Numbered from the stretch's first letter, positions 37,782 to 45,367 are shown. The stretch: 64,000 nt of DNA from Avrilella dinanensis (GCF_002807015.1 NZ_NIPO01000001.1:1439604-1503603); one strand, 5' to 3'. Notes: a model not told the origin generated them from the sequence alone. Translations and numbers: made by a program.

Positions 37782-38019
37782 CAAAAGAAGTTTTAAGCAC
37801 AAAAAGTCAATAATCGGTCAATTGATTTAATTGTTGCGTAAATATCTCATATATAGGGAATTAAAGTGGATAATGAAATCTGAAAGGGTTTATTATTCAC
37901 TTTAATTTTTTATACAATGGAACGAAAAGAAGTTATTTTTGACACAAGAGTGACACAAAAAAAATGTTTGTGTCACTGAAAACCAAATTCAGAAAAATAA
38001 TATGACATGAAAAGCAGGT
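37782..38019. other. Gene-free relic region downstream of tRNA-Arg
   Basis: No credible gene. It contains an 8-bp perfect inverted repeat GTGACACA/TGTGTCAC (37950-37976) and a short frame (37917-37979) reading MERKEVIFDTRVTQKKCLCH. Together with the phage-type small genes beyond it, this looks like what is left of an element that entered at the tRNA. I see no second copy of the tRNA 3' end in the window. Confidence 0.4.
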
Positions 38020-38055
38020 AAAAAAAGCCCCGAAACGAGGCTCGTGTTTTGGGGC
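38020..38055 (-). terminator. Terminator of the small phage-like genes
   Basis: On the minus strand GCCCCAAAAC and GTTTCGGGGC pair (one G-U) around ACGAGCCTC and are followed by seven T's. It lies about 30 bases past the stop of the DUF5053-like gene. Confidence 0.75.
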
Positions 38056-38083
38056 GGGTGTAATTAAAAATCAGTTAAGGAGT

Positions 38084-38335
38084 CTATAAACTATCTGCAC
38101 AACTATCAATTCTGCTTGATAAATCCTTTAAAGCAGCTCGAAGAGTTTCTTTTTCTTCTGCTGTAAAATCGGTGGGTTTCCCGTTTCCGTCAATTCCGTC
38201 CAGCTTATGATAAAGCCATGAACGTGATTTTTCAAAATATTTTGTTGAAATTTTTGCCATTGATATATCTAATAATATATCTGATAATTTTTGTTTTACC
38301 GTGCCTTTTGTTCTCACGTCTATTGTTGTTTCCAT
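38084..38335 (-). CDS. DUF5053-like small phage/element protein
   Basis: An 83-aa helical protein with KISTKYFEKSRSWLYHKLDG and then FTAEEKETLRAALKDLSSRI. The 'YF.KSRSWLY.KL.G..NGKP..FT.EE' pattern matches the small DUF5053 proteins found in Bacteroidota prophages and conjugative elements, which look like an HTH-type DNA-binding unit. Function unknown. It is transcribed with the 50-aa gene behind it and ends in its own terminator. It is probably a leftover of an element integrated at tRNA-Arg. Confidence 0.7.
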   Translation of the reverse strand: METTIDVRTKGTVKQKLSDILLDISMAKISTKYFEKSRSWLYHKLDGIDGNGKPTDFTAEEKETLRAALKDLSSRIDSCADSL

Positions 38336-38380
38336 AATATTATTTGATTAAGAGTGCCGCCATTTCGGACGGTATCTCGG

Positions 38381-38533
38381 TTAGTCTCTGTCTAACATTC
38401 TTTGAATTTGTTTGTCTATTAACCATTCATAATCTCTCTGACCATTTGGATAAGCTTTGTGATATAATCTTATTAGCGTTATTAATTCTTTTTCGTCGTC
38501 TGAAAGCGGTGTTAGCTTTTCTTTTTTGCTCAT
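38381..38533 (-). CDS. Small hypothetical protein (50 aa), phage-element type
   Basis: An ATG at 38531-38533 opens 50 codons to a TAA at 38381. The product is MSKKEKLTPLSDDEKELITL, continuing IRLYHKAYPNGQRDYEWLID and KQIQRMLDRD: soluble, charged and helical, without a known domain. It is supported by a TATCTTTG -7 element about 25 bp upstream on the same strand and by tandem orientation with the DUF5053-like gene 45 bases downstream. Confidence 0.6.
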   Translation of the reverse strand: MSKKEKLTPLSDDEKELITLIRLYHKAYPNGQRDYEWLIDKQIQRMLDRD

Positions 38534-38558
38534 AATTATCTGATATCTAATTACACTT

Positions 38559-38566
38559 CAAAGATA
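38559..38566 (-). promoter_or_regulatory. -7 element for the small phage-like genes
   Basis: On the minus strand TATCTTTG matches TAnnTTTG, 25 bp before the 50-aa gene's ATG. No obvious TTG is seen at -33. Confidence 0.4.
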
Positions 38567-38746
38567 GTACACTTTTGCGTATTATGTAAATGTTTTATTA
38601 TGTTTTTTAATATTTCGCCCGGTATCTTCAATGGTGCAAAGTTCTTTATGAGCCCATGAATAGCAGGTGTTAGTCTTTTAATTTGTCAAATTTAAACGGG
38701 CTTTAAATTTCTGCTAAATTTATCAGGTCAACGAAATACTTGTTGA

Positions 38747-40270
38747 TTATTTCAGTTTTCTTAATCGATACAAATCCAAACGGCGGTCTTTTTTAATACG
38801 GACACTTCCCAGTTCGTGTAATTCTTTCAATGCTGTTAAATCCACATCTACAATTAAAGTCATTTCGGTATTAGGAGTTGCTTCAGCTTTTATGCCATTG
38901 TTTGGAAAAGTAAAGTCTGAGGGCGTAAACACTGCCGCTTGCCCGTACTGAATATCCATATTATTGACTTTCGGCAGGTTGCCTACGCAACCGGTAATGG
39001 CTACATAACATTCGTTTTCGATGGCACGTGCCTGTGCACAACTTCGAACACGGGTATATCCGTTTTGCGTATCGGTCAGATAAGGAACAAACAGAATTTC
39101 CATTCCGTCTTCGCTCATGATTCGTGAAAGCTCCGGGAATTCTACATCATAACAAACAATAATTCCGATTTTTCCGCAGTCGGTGTCAAATGTTTGTATA
39201 GTGTTTCCGCCCTGCATTCCCCAATACAGCCTTTCGTTTGGAGTAATGTGTAGCTTCCGGTACATTTCCGAAGTTCCGTCGCGTTTGCACAAAAAACCGA
39301 CATTATACAAAATACCATCTTCCAGTAAAGGCATGCTGCCGGTAATAATATTGATATTGTATTGAATGGCGAGTTCTTGAAAACGCTTGCTGATAGGTTC
39401 GGTATATTTTGCCAGTTCACGCATTGCTTCAGATTCGGACAAATGGTTGTAATCAGCCATAAGCGGTGCGACAAACAGTTCGGGAAACGCTGCAAAATCA
39501 CTCTCGTAACCTGAAACCGCGTCAATGAAAAACTCTGCCTGATCGAAAAACTCCTCCAGGTTATTAAGAGAACGCATCTGCCACTGGATTAAACCTAAGC
39601 GAACCACACTTTTTTTAACATTAATTAAAACAGGAGATTTGTCATAAGAAATATTACTCCATTCCAGCAAAACCGCATAATCTTTTGAATCGTAGTCGCC
39701 TTCCAAATAGTTTCGTAACAGCCTTTTGATATGAAAATCATTGTTTAGCTGAAACGAAATAACCGGGTCGTGTATTTCTTTGGTTTTAACTTTTTCGAGA
39801 TATTGTTTGGGAGTCAAATCTGCTGAAAAATTGTGGTAATTGGAGATGCGTCCGGCAAAAATGATAGATTTCAGGTTGAGCTGTTCGCACAATTCCTTTC
39901 GGGCATCATATAATCTTCTGCCCAATCGTAGACCTCTGTAATTCGGGTGGATAAACACGTCAATTCCGTACAAAATATCTCCATCAGGATTGTGTGCACG
40001 AAATTTGCTATCGGTGATAATATCGTTGTATTTATGGTTTGAAAGTGCCAGATTTTCTTCTACAATCAACGAAAGTGCGGCACCTACCACAACATCATCT
40101 ACCACAATAACCAACTGACCTTCAGGGAAAATTTTTAGCAGTCTTCTGATTTCTTCTTTTTTCCAATACGGATCTTCTACGCCTTCTTCGTAAGCCTGAA
40201 GCATCGAGTTTTTTAACTCGATATAATCTTCTAACGCTAAATTTCTTAGTTCAACTTTTTTGATTTGCAT
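38747..40270 (-). CDS. Fusion of GNAT acetyltransferase and carbon-nitrogen hydrolase
   Basis: A 507-aa two-domain protein. Residues about 1-215 form a GNAT-like domain with the acetyl-CoA loop region PNYRGLRLGRRLYDAR (109-124). Residues about 222-505 form a nitrilase-superfamily amidohydrolase with the Glu-Lys-Cys triad visible: Glu264 in AFPELFVAP, Lys339 in YRKLHITP and Cys373 in GIIVCYDVEFPE. This fusion is known in Bacteroidota and other phyla; its substrate is unknown. It appears complete and intact, unlike the surrounding accessory DNA. No partner genes are adjacent. Confidence 0.9.
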   Translation of the reverse strand: MQIKKVELRNLALEDYIELKNSMLQAYEEGVEDPYWKKEEIRRLLKIFPEGQLVIVVDDVVVGAALSLIVEENLALSNHKYNDIITDSKFRAHNPDGDILYGIDVFIHPNYRGLRLGRRLYDARKELCEQLNLKSIIFAGRISNYHNFSADLTPKQYLEKVKTKEIHDPVISFQLNNDFHIKRLLRNYLEGDYDSKDYAVLLEWSNISYDKSPVLINVKKSVVRLGLIQWQMRSLNNLEEFFDQAEFFIDAVSGYESDFAAFPELFVAPLMADYNHLSESEAMRELAKYTEPISKRFQELAIQYNINIITGSMPLLEDGILYNVGFLCKRDGTSEMYRKLHITPNERLYWGMQGGNTIQTFDTDCGKIGIIVCYDVEFPELSRIMSEDGMEILFVPYLTDTQNGYTRVRSCAQARAIENECYVAITGCVGNLPKVNNMDIQYGQAAVFTPSDFTFPNNGIKAEATPNTEMTLIVDVDLTALKELHELGSVRIKKDRRLDLYRLRKLK

Positions 40271-40449
40271 AAAACGACGATTCTTAGGATAAAAATAGTA
40301 ATATTTAAAATTATCCGGTAGTTAAATCAATACATTTTTCCAACATTCTTCATTCTCACTAGATTGTGGGTCGTTGTTTGTTTTGCCGGGTGTAGCCGCT
40401 TTTGATTAGTTGATCAGAATTACAAAACGGGCATATTGATCTCATAACT

Positions 40450-40468
40450 CCACATTTGAAACATTAGG
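40450..40468 (-). repeat. Cassette-boundary motif, degenerate copy
   Basis: CCACATTTGAAACATTAGG differs from the full motif (CACCACATTTGATACATTACC) at a few positions. It is the outermost copy and lies beyond the last immunity gene. Confidence 0.4.
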
Positions 40469-40510
40469 TTTGGTTAAATTGATTTTAAGGCGATTTAAAG
40501 TCGTAAAAAT

Positions 40511-40540
40511 ACAAAAGACGGACAAATGCCCGTCTTTTGT
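40511..40540 (-). terminator. Terminator at the end of the Rhs array
   Basis: ACAAAAGACGG and CCCGTCTTTTGT form an 11-bp stem around ACAAATG. It lies about 85 bases past the last immunity gene. A partial copy of the same sequence sits at 42030 next to the start of an immunity gene. Confidence 0.7.
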
Positions 40541-40602
40541 ACTCCCTTATTTCTATGCTAATGCTTGATTTTAAACACTTTTTATGGCTGAAATTTGCTA
40601 AA

Positions 40603-40620
40603 CACCACATTTGATACATT
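40603..40620 (-). repeat. Cassette-boundary motif
   Basis: CACCACATTTGATACATT directly follows the stop of the last immunity gene (minus strand). Here the minus-strand continuation is GTGTTTAGC, not the toxin linker, so this looks like the ancestral untranslated sequence. Confidence 0.55.
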
Positions 40621-40623
40621 ACC

Positions 40624-41010
40624 CTATCTATACTTTGAAAGAAGATACAAGACGATACAAAGTAGGACTACCGACAAAAAGTCAAACAAATCATATACAA
40701 TACGTTTATAACGTGGCTTTCGGTCAATTGCAGCTTTTCTTTGGTGCTTATCGAACTTATAATAAAAAAAGCATAGGTTTAACAATGCAAATGCTGCCAT
40801 TGGGGCTAATAAAATCCATTTGTTTAATTTTACGGAAAAGAGGTGTAATATTATAACAAATATAGAATTAAAATAATTGCCTTGTATAAAAGCCATTGTT
40901 AGCAGAATACTATCTGGCGTTTCGTAATCGGCATTTTTTTTCAGCCTACGATAGTAAGCTGAAAAAAAATCAAGCCAGAATTCTTTAATTGAATTTAATA
41001 TTTTATTCAT
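40624..41010 (-). CDS. Membrane immunity protein, third copy of the tip-A immunity family
   Basis: A 128-aa protein with about three membrane helices (near 35-58, 68-88 and 108-126) after a basic amphipathic start, MNKILNSIKEFWLDFFSAYY. It is nearly identical at its N-terminus to the gene at 47791 and at its C-terminus to that at 47378, so it resembles a hybrid of the two. It follows the broken copy of toxin tip A, as its relatives follow the intact tip. A role as immunity protein against a membrane-acting toxin is inferred from context. Confidence 0.7.
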   Translation of the reverse strand: MNKILNSIKEFWLDFFSAYYRRLKKNADYETPDSILLTMAFIQGNYFNSIFVIILHLFSVKLNKWILLAPMAAFALLNLCFFYYKFDKHQRKAAIDRKPRYKRIVYDLFDFLSVVLLCIVLYLLSKYR

Positions 41011-41218
41011 TGTATATATAATATATGTTTAACGCCAGTGTCGGGAACGCATCTTATAAACGTCGGAATCTCTCCCATGAATAAGCCTGTTGTACACCTC
41101 ACTCTTAGGCAGGTTTTGCTCCCAGAAAGTATAGGATGCTGTAAATACAACGCCATAGCCCCAACCTAACGATGAACCAATTTTTACACCGACATAATTA
41201 GTGCCTATGGAATGTGTA
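40878..41218. repeat. Long direct repeat, copy 2
   Basis: Partner of 48050-48390 in the same orientation, with only a handful of base changes visible in the aligned stretch. Confidence 0.85.
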
Positions 41219-41396
41219 CCTGCAATATATTAACCATCTTGCTAACACCGTCCGCATATCCCATAACATTTACTCCTTTAGATACAGTATTTGTTACTCC
41301 TCTTAACGCTGTAATTTTATGTATCGCTTGTTTATATCCTTTGTCATAGACATTTATGTTGGCATTTGGTGCAAGAGGAATTGAAAAACGCTCCAT
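41029..41396 (-). pseudogene. Broken second copy of the C-terminal toxin tip A
   Basis: The codons for NANINVYDKGYKQAIHKIT and for the end (LPKSEVYNRLIHGRDSDVYK, then MRSRHWR-stop at 41029) match the tip of the 1220-aa RHS protein almost exactly. Between them a small deletion near 41228 shifts the frame, and the next in-frame codon is TAA where the intact gene has CAA. There is no RHS core or start. The region 40878-41218 is a near-identical direct repeat of 48050-48390. It cannot make a full toxin. Confidence 0.8.
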
Positions 41397-41415
41397 TTCT
41401 ATTTGGAGCGTTTTT
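41384..41415 (-). terminator. Hairpin between an immunity gene and a toxin fragment
   Basis: AAAAACGCTCCA and TGGAGCGTTTTT form a 12-bp stem around TTTCTATT. It follows the immunity gene ending at 41428 and immediately precedes the broken toxin tip. On the minus strand it ends in T's, so it can act as a terminator. It is the same design as the hairpin at 43051. Confidence 0.7.
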
Positions 41416-41427
41416 GAATATTGAGGT

Positions 41428-41918
41428 TTATAGTTGTTTTACAATCAACCCTAATATGAGGAGAATAGCTCCGGCTATACTTACAATCTTGATGATATTT
41501 AAAATAGTGCTTAAAGTTTCACTTTTGTTACCCCCGCTTTTTACTTGTACCTTTTCAAAAAACAGAAGTTTAAAATACTGTGACAGGGTTGGATGAAAGT
41601 TAATTTTTTTAAGCACTATCGCATCATTTATTTCCTCAAAATTTTTGTAGTGTAGTCCCATAAGTTTAAATGCCGTCTCATTTTGTTTATTCACTAAATA
41701 GATAACTTGATAGCTTCCTCTTGAACCAGATTCAGAAGTTATTATCTTACCAATATAATCTTTTAGGTTTAACGTTTTGCCAAATGGACGCAACAAGGAA
41801 TAATATTTTAGTTCATCCTCCTTGATTGTTATTATTTTTATATGCTTCAAAAAATTAATTAGAAAATAGAACAATGTAACAAATAATAATAAAATCAAAG
41901 TCTCACCAAGTTTAAAAT
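41428..41918. repeat. Long direct repeat of the immunity B gene, copy 2
   Basis: Partner of 46261-46751 in the same orientation. Confidence 0.85.
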
Positions 41919-42024
41919 TATATGTTTGTAAAATCTTTATAGAGAAAACTATAAAGCTAAATAATGGGATGATCATAAAAACTCCCCAAAAATAGGTGTC
42001 TCCAGTAAACTTGCTTTTTGTCAT
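41428..42024 (-). CDS. Membrane immunity protein, second copy of the tip-B immunity family
   Basis: A 198-aa protein with two N-terminal membrane helices (about 12-32 and 40-58), a central PH-like beta domain (HIKIITIKEDELKYYSLLRP, ESGSRGSYQVIYLVNKQNET) and one C-terminal helix (IVSIAGAILLILGLIV). It matches the gene at 46261 over about 490 bp, differing mainly in the first 35 residues. It has no toxin gene of its own upstream, so it may be a kept orphan immunity gene protecting against kin. Immunity function is inferred from its paralogue's position after tip B. Confidence 0.7.
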   Translation of the reverse strand: MTKSKFTGDTYFWGVFMIIPLFSFIVFSIKILQTYNFKLGETLILLLFVTLFYFLINFLKHIKIITIKEDELKYYSLLRPFGKTLNLKDYIGKIITSESGSRGSYQVIYLVNKQNETAFKLMGLHYKNFEEINDAIVLKKINFHPTLSQYFKLLFFEKVQVKSGGNKSETLSTILNIIKIVSIAGAILLILGLIVKQL

Positions 42025-42099
42025 TTGCCCGTCTTTTATACTACCATTACTATACTAATGCTTGATTTTAAAAACTTTTTATAGTTGAAATATGCTCAA

Positions 42100-42117
42100 C
42101 ACCACATTTGGTATATT
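42100..42117 (-). repeat. Cassette-boundary motif
   Basis: CACCACATTTGGTATATT lies just past the stop of the STM3941-like gene. The minus-strand continuation GTGTTGAGC and the following about 70 bp resemble the array end at 40528-40602. Confidence 0.5.
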
Positions 42118-42126
42118 ATCAGTACA

Positions 42127-42666
42127 CTACTCGCTATTATTCTGTTGAATTATTGAAAAAGCATCATTTACGATTCTTTCCAATTCGTCAAAATTACAGT
42201 CTAATGAAACAGAAGTTAAGGCTATTGGAGTACCATAGTTATTTATATTTTGCTTCAATGACAATCTTTTAAAAACAGATACTTTCTGTAAATATTTTTG
42301 AGGGTCTTTAACTACAATAAGCATAAGAGAATTTGACATGATTCTCTTATGCCGAACTTCAATAATATCGTCCCATTTTATCAACCCTATCGAACCAGTA
42401 TTTGTATTATCAATAATACCTTGTTCATTAATAATTAGTCCTGGCTTATTATCAAATAACCTAAAAAATATCCATATTGAGCTGACTCCAAATACTACTG
42501 ATCCAATAATTCCTGCAATAAATATTAACTCTTTTCTTCGAGTAATAATATTTACAAAATCTGAAGGAAATAATATGTACCAAAAACTAAAAAAAGCCAA
42601 AGCAAAGCTCATAAAGAAAAGAAATATTAACTTCTTTTTGTTTGTTTTAATTTTTATCTCTTTCAT
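42127..42666 (-). CDS. STM3941-like membrane protein, candidate immunity gene
   Basis: A 179-aa protein with two membrane helices near the N-terminus (about 13-32 and 47-68) and a cytoplasmic PH-like domain with LIINEQGIIDNTNTGSIGLI and KWDDIIEVRH. This pattern fits the STM3941 family, often found next to polymorphic toxins. It follows the glycine-zipper fragment by 10 bases, the expected place for the cognate immunity gene. No direct evidence of function. Confidence 0.65.
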   Translation of the reverse strand: MKEIKIKTNKKKLIFLFFMSFALAFFSFWYILFPSDFVNIITRRKELIFIAGIIGSVVFGVSSIWIFFRLFDNKPGLIINEQGIIDNTNTGSIGLIKWDDIIEVRHKRIMSNSLMLIVVKDPQKYLQKVSVFKRLSLKQNINNYGTPIALTSVSLDCNFDELERIVNDAFSIIQQNNSE

Positions 42667-42676
42667 ATTTATAAAT

Positions 42677-43048
42677 TTAATAATTATAGGTTTCTCTTAC
42701 CAAGTATTTTCCTGCATCTGAACCTACTTGCGAACCCACTATTCCTCCTACTATTCCACCTATTACTGCACCTGCTCCCGTTCCTAGTATGGGAATAAAA
42801 GATCCTATAACAGCTCCTGCTGCTGCTCCCGCTTTCGCACCTCCCCATGCTCCGATAGTACCTCCAATTGCTCCTCCAGTGGCTACATTTGCATTATATC
42901 CCCAGCCTCCATCTTGATAAACACCATATCCTATCTCTCCAACGGAAACCAAATGTCCACCAGCTCGTGCGATTTTTGAAACCGACTTCATCGTTGCTGC
43001 ATATTCTGACGTTATTTGCTCTGCAGTTTTTGTTGCAAGGGGAGCAAT
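42677..43048 (-). pseudogene. Orphan toxin-tip fragment with glycine zippers
   Basis: The frame enters from inside a terminator hairpin, so no true start exists; the meaningful part begins near ATKTAEQITSEYAATMKSV. It continues into GGAIGGTIGAWGGAKAGAAA and ILGTGAGAVIGGIVGGIVGS: consecutive Gly-x3-Gly helices typical of membrane-inserting or pore-forming proteins, ending YLVRETYNY. There is no RHS linker at its 5' end, unlike tips B-D, so it is a truncated remnant. The neighbouring STM3941-like gene could be its immunity gene. Confidence 0.65.
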
Positions 43049-43050
43049 AA

Positions 43051-43079
43051 GAAAAAACGCCCCTTTTTTGGGGCGTTTG
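43051..43079 (-). terminator. Terminator after the array lipoprotein gene
   Basis: On the minus strand AAACGCCCC, loop AAAAAA, GGGGCGTTT and a T-run; 12 bases past the lipoprotein stop. The glycine-zipper fragment begins directly after it, so that fragment is probably not expressed from the operon promoter. Confidence 0.8.
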
Positions 43080-43090
43080 AAAAACTCCAA

Positions 43091-43522
43091 TTATTGTTCA
43101 AACCCATCTGAGTACACTTCGTAACTAATAATAAATATCTCATCTTCTTCTTTCTCCATTCTAATTATTTCTTGTGCGGGGTATAAAGTATATTCTACGA
43201 CATAGTTTAGCATGTATTCCGTTTTAGATCTTGATCCGGTAACGCTAAATGTACTCCAATCTGCTAAAGTACGGTGCTTATAATCTCCTAGTGTTCTTAT
43301 TTGTTGAAATATATTATTTAAACTGTCAGGTGGAGTAACATCAAAAAATTTAGAACTGAATAACTTGTGTGCGTCTTGATACTCATTTTTCTCTAAATTA
43401 GAGTACAATTGTTCTGCTATTTTTTCGGCATCTTCTTTATCCGATAAAACATCAGTCTTTACAGTATTTATACACCCCATTAGTAATATCGTTGATAATC
43501 CGCATATTATTTTTTTCATCAT
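43091..43522 (-). CDS. Lipoprotein within the toxin array, candidate periplasmic immunity protein
   Basis: A 143-aa lipoprotein: signal MMKKIICGLSTILLMGCINT with lipobox Cys17. The body, DAEKIAEQLYSNLEKNEYQD followed by FSSKFFDVTP and a C-terminal beta sheet, is like small NTF2/DUF4019-type folds. It sits between a long hairpin (43586) and a terminator (43051), so it looks like a self-contained unit. Its place in the array suggests immunity against a periplasmic toxin, but its cognate tip is not evident. Confidence 0.6.
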   Translation of the reverse strand: MMKKIICGLSTILLMGCINTVKTDVLSDKEDAEKIAEQLYSNLEKNEYQDAHKLFSSKFFDVTPPDSLNNIFQQIRTLGDYKHRTLADWSTFSVTGSRSKTEYMLNYVVEYTLYPAQEIIRMEKEEDEIFIISYEVYSDGFEQ

Positions 43523-43585
43523 CTATGTGTTTTTAATATCATTTTTCTTCTTTTTATTTCTTTAATGGCATTTCTAATTATTTTG

Positions 43586-43627
43586 ATGTAATTAGACTGT
43601 CCGGCTTTTCGGATAGCCTAATTACAT
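43586..43627. repeat. Long 18-bp hairpin inside the toxin array
   Basis: ATGTAATTAGACTGTCCG and CGGATAGCCTAATTACAT pair at 17 of 18 positions (one G-U) around GCTTTT. It lies between the immunity gene ending at 43643 and the lipoprotein start at 43522. No T-run follows on the transcribed strand, so it is not a standard terminator. Confidence 0.7.
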
Positions 43628-43642
43628 TTCCATTATGGTTAT

Positions 43643-44020
43643 TTAATCAGAATGCACTTTTCTATAGTCATAAGTTCCACTATGCTCATATTGCCCTTTA
43701 TGATTTTTCTTATAGACATCATATATATAAGTATCGGACTCTTTATATATTGAATCTCCAACTGATAGCTGGCTTACTTTATTAAAAGCTAAAAATATTT
43801 TTAACCCATCAGACAAGTAGAATACATTTGCTCTGCCTGTTAACCAATCTGTCCCTTTATCTGTAATAATGGAGGAGATTGAATTTTTATAAAACCTATC
43901 CGCATCTTTATTTATTGTGATTTGAACATAAATTATTGCCCCTAACATTGCTAAAATAGATCCGCCCCCAAGAATAATATTTAATATCTTTCTTCTCTTT
44001 TTTTTATTATTTCTTTCCAT
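43643..44020 (-). CDS. Small membrane protein, candidate immunity for toxin tip D
   Basis: 125 residues from ATG 44018-44020 (MERNNKKKRRKILNIILGGG): a basic start, one membrane helix (about 13-35, IILGGGSILAMLGAIIYVQI) and a periplasmic domain ending YEHSGTYDYRKV. An upstream ATG at 44047 would overlap the toxin reading frame. ATG 44018 lies 11 bases past the tip D stop, with AAGAAG before it. The position right after tip D suggests the cognate immunity gene, protecting at the periplasmic side. Confidence 0.65.
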   Translation of the reverse strand: MERNNKKKRRKILNIILGGGSILAMLGAIIYVQITINKDADRFYKNSISSIITDKGTDWLTGRANVFYLSDGLKIFLAFNKVSQLSVGDSIYKESDTYIYDVYKKNHKGQYEHSGTYDYRKVHSD

Positions 44021-44031
44021 AATATTCTTCT

Positions 44032-44601
44032 TTAATACCATTTCCAAATTGTTCCATAAGCTGGGGTATATTGATACTGAGCACCGAAAAAACCTCCTGC
44101 TCCTCCTGCAGGACCGGCCCCAAGACCAACACCTACATTCATATTTATAAAACCTTGAGAAGCTTCTCTTGTAGGAGAATACGAAACACCAACCGATGCT
44201 TCGCCAATATATGCACCTGTCAAAACCACTCCCGCCGTATGTCCTTGTAGCATACTTGCCGTAATATTACTTGGGTTTCCTGTAAATAATCCTGTAGAGA
44301 AATTAAGTCCGCCCGAAACGTAACTACCGACTCCAGCTCGTACATTTATGTTGGGTGTATAATATATCCCCGCTTCGCCTCTTGTAAGTACCGTAAAATT
44401 GAACGTATTTACATCAATACCAACAAAATATGCCCATTCACCGGCAATACCGAATGATATTTTATCAGGTATGGTTAATCTCATCATTGGGCTGTTCCAA
44501 AATCTTTCAGCAGGTGTAGAACCTTGTCCTTGGAATATGCTTGTCCCTCTAGACACTCCTCCTGGTCCGGCACCTGAAAATCCACTATCTGGTCCAGCAC
44601 T
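44032..44601 (-). pseudogene. Orphan Rhs toxin tip D (no start codon, linker retained)
   Basis: An open frame without ATG begins at the boundary motif and reads SAGPDSGFSGAGPGGVSRGT, homologous to the linker of the intact RHS protein (SGAAPGAPGGFSGAGPGGIS). A unique tip of about 175 aa follows, with ERFWNSPMMRLTIPDKISFG, repeated Gly-rich beta segments (GVGSYVSGGLNFSTGLF, VNMNVGVGLGAGPAGGAGG-like) and an aromatic end GTIWKWY. The beta-hairpin pattern hints at a barrel or sheet acting on membranes. A GTG at 44556 could start translation but is more likely internal. It becomes functional only if recombined onto the core. Confidence 0.75.
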
Positions 44602-44618
44602 GCATTTGGTACATTACC
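44601..44618 (-). repeat. Cassette-boundary motif
   Basis: TGCATTTGGTACATTACC, with CAC just before it; a slightly diverged copy. It spans the stop codon of the immunity gene at 44614 and the start of the tip D linker. Confidence 0.5.
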
Positions 44619-44985
44619 TTTGATAAATCCATACTTCAAGGAACATAACTAGAAAAATAAAAAGTATATAAGAAACAAATAGAAAATTATCTTTCCATAG
44701 AATGCGATTCTGGTTATGATACTCTTCATTAATTCTATAAATCAACCGTGTTCTTATAAAAAGTAGATAATTTATCGAAAAACCAATGATAAATAACAAT
44801 GCAACAAAAACTTCTTTACTGATAAGATTGATTTCTATCCCAACAATTTTAAAGAGTACAGAAATTATTGCGAAATGCAACAATTCAAAAATTGTTGCAA
44901 AAGCAATAAAACCAAAAGTTACCGGTACTGTATCCTGTTGATTTACAGCCATACGATATAACTTATAAAATAAAAATTTAAACAT
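44614..44985 (-). CDS. Membrane immunity protein C3 (tandem paralogue)
   Basis: 123 aa with three membrane helices (about 24-45, 58-77 and 97-118). It is a paralogue of the two genes before it: MFKFLFYKLYRMAVNQQDTV, FATIFELLHFAIISVLFKIV, KDNFLFVSYILFIFLVMFLE. It begins inside the previous gene's end (8-base overlap ATGTTTAA), a tight translational-coupling layout. It is the last of three tandem copies downstream of orphan tip C. The immunity role is inferred. Confidence 0.7.
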   Translation of the reverse strand: MFKFLFYKLYRMAVNQQDTVPVTFGFIAFATIFELLHFAIISVLFKIVGIEINLISKEVFVALLFIIGFSINYLLFIRTRLIYRINEEYHNQNRILWKDNFLFVSYILFIFLVMFLEVWIYQR

Positions 44986-45367
44986 TATAATTTTGATGAT
45001 ACCATGTCAGAAACACAAAGAATCCCGCTAGTAGAATTATATATAAGAAAAACAACAAATTATCTTTCCAAAGTATACGGTTTTGTTTTTGATAATATTC
45101 ATTAATTCTATAAATCCATTTGGTTTTGATAAAAATCAGATAATTAAGCACTAATCCTAAAATTAAATAAATAATTCCAACATATTTCTCTAGTGAACTA
45201 ACAAAGGAGAATTTATACCCAAAAAATTCATCAATAAAACCAAATAATATTGCAAAATGTAATATTTCAAACATTGTTGCTAGTGCAACAAAACCAAAAT
45301 TTGGAGGTACTGTATCCTGTTGATTTACAGCCATACGATATAACTTATAAAATAAAAATTTAAACAT
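44978..45367 (-). CDS. Membrane immunity protein C2 (tandem paralogue)
   Basis: 129 aa from the ATG at 45367, giving MFKFLFYKLYRMAVNQQDTV as in C3; an ATG at 45394 lies inside the previous gene and would add nine unrelated residues. Three membrane helices. The first 20 codons are nearly identical to those of C3, while the middle (GFIDEFFGYKFSFVSSLEKY) has diverged, consistent with specificity drift after duplication. It overlaps C1 and C3 by 8 bases each. Confidence 0.7.
   Translation of the reverse strand: MFKFLFYKLYRMAVNQQDTVPPNFGFVALATMFEILHFAILFGFIDEFFGYKFSFVSSLEKYVGIIYLILGLVLNYLIFIKTKWIYRINEYYQKQNRILWKDNLLFFLYIILLAGFFVFLTWYHQNYNV

Larger units (their letters stand above)
40271..40623. 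other. Intergenic region at the 3' end of the Rhs array
   Basis: No gene. It contains the terminator at 40511-40540 and two copies of the cassette-boundary motif: a degenerate one (40450-40468) and a full one (40603-40620). About 70 bp between 40528 and 40602 are repeated, with changes, at 42025-42100. This is probably the original 3' untranslated region of the Rhs operon plus scars of cassette rearrangement. Confidence 0.55.

Noticed and set aside
37782-38750. A full prophage or integrative element downstream of tRNA-Arg
   Set aside because: No integrase, structural or replication gene and no second attachment-site copy is seen; only relics remain.
43586-43627. Calling the array an integron because of the hairpins
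   Set aside because: No integrase gene, no conserved GTT core sites and cassettes share homologous linkers, which fits homologous recombination better.
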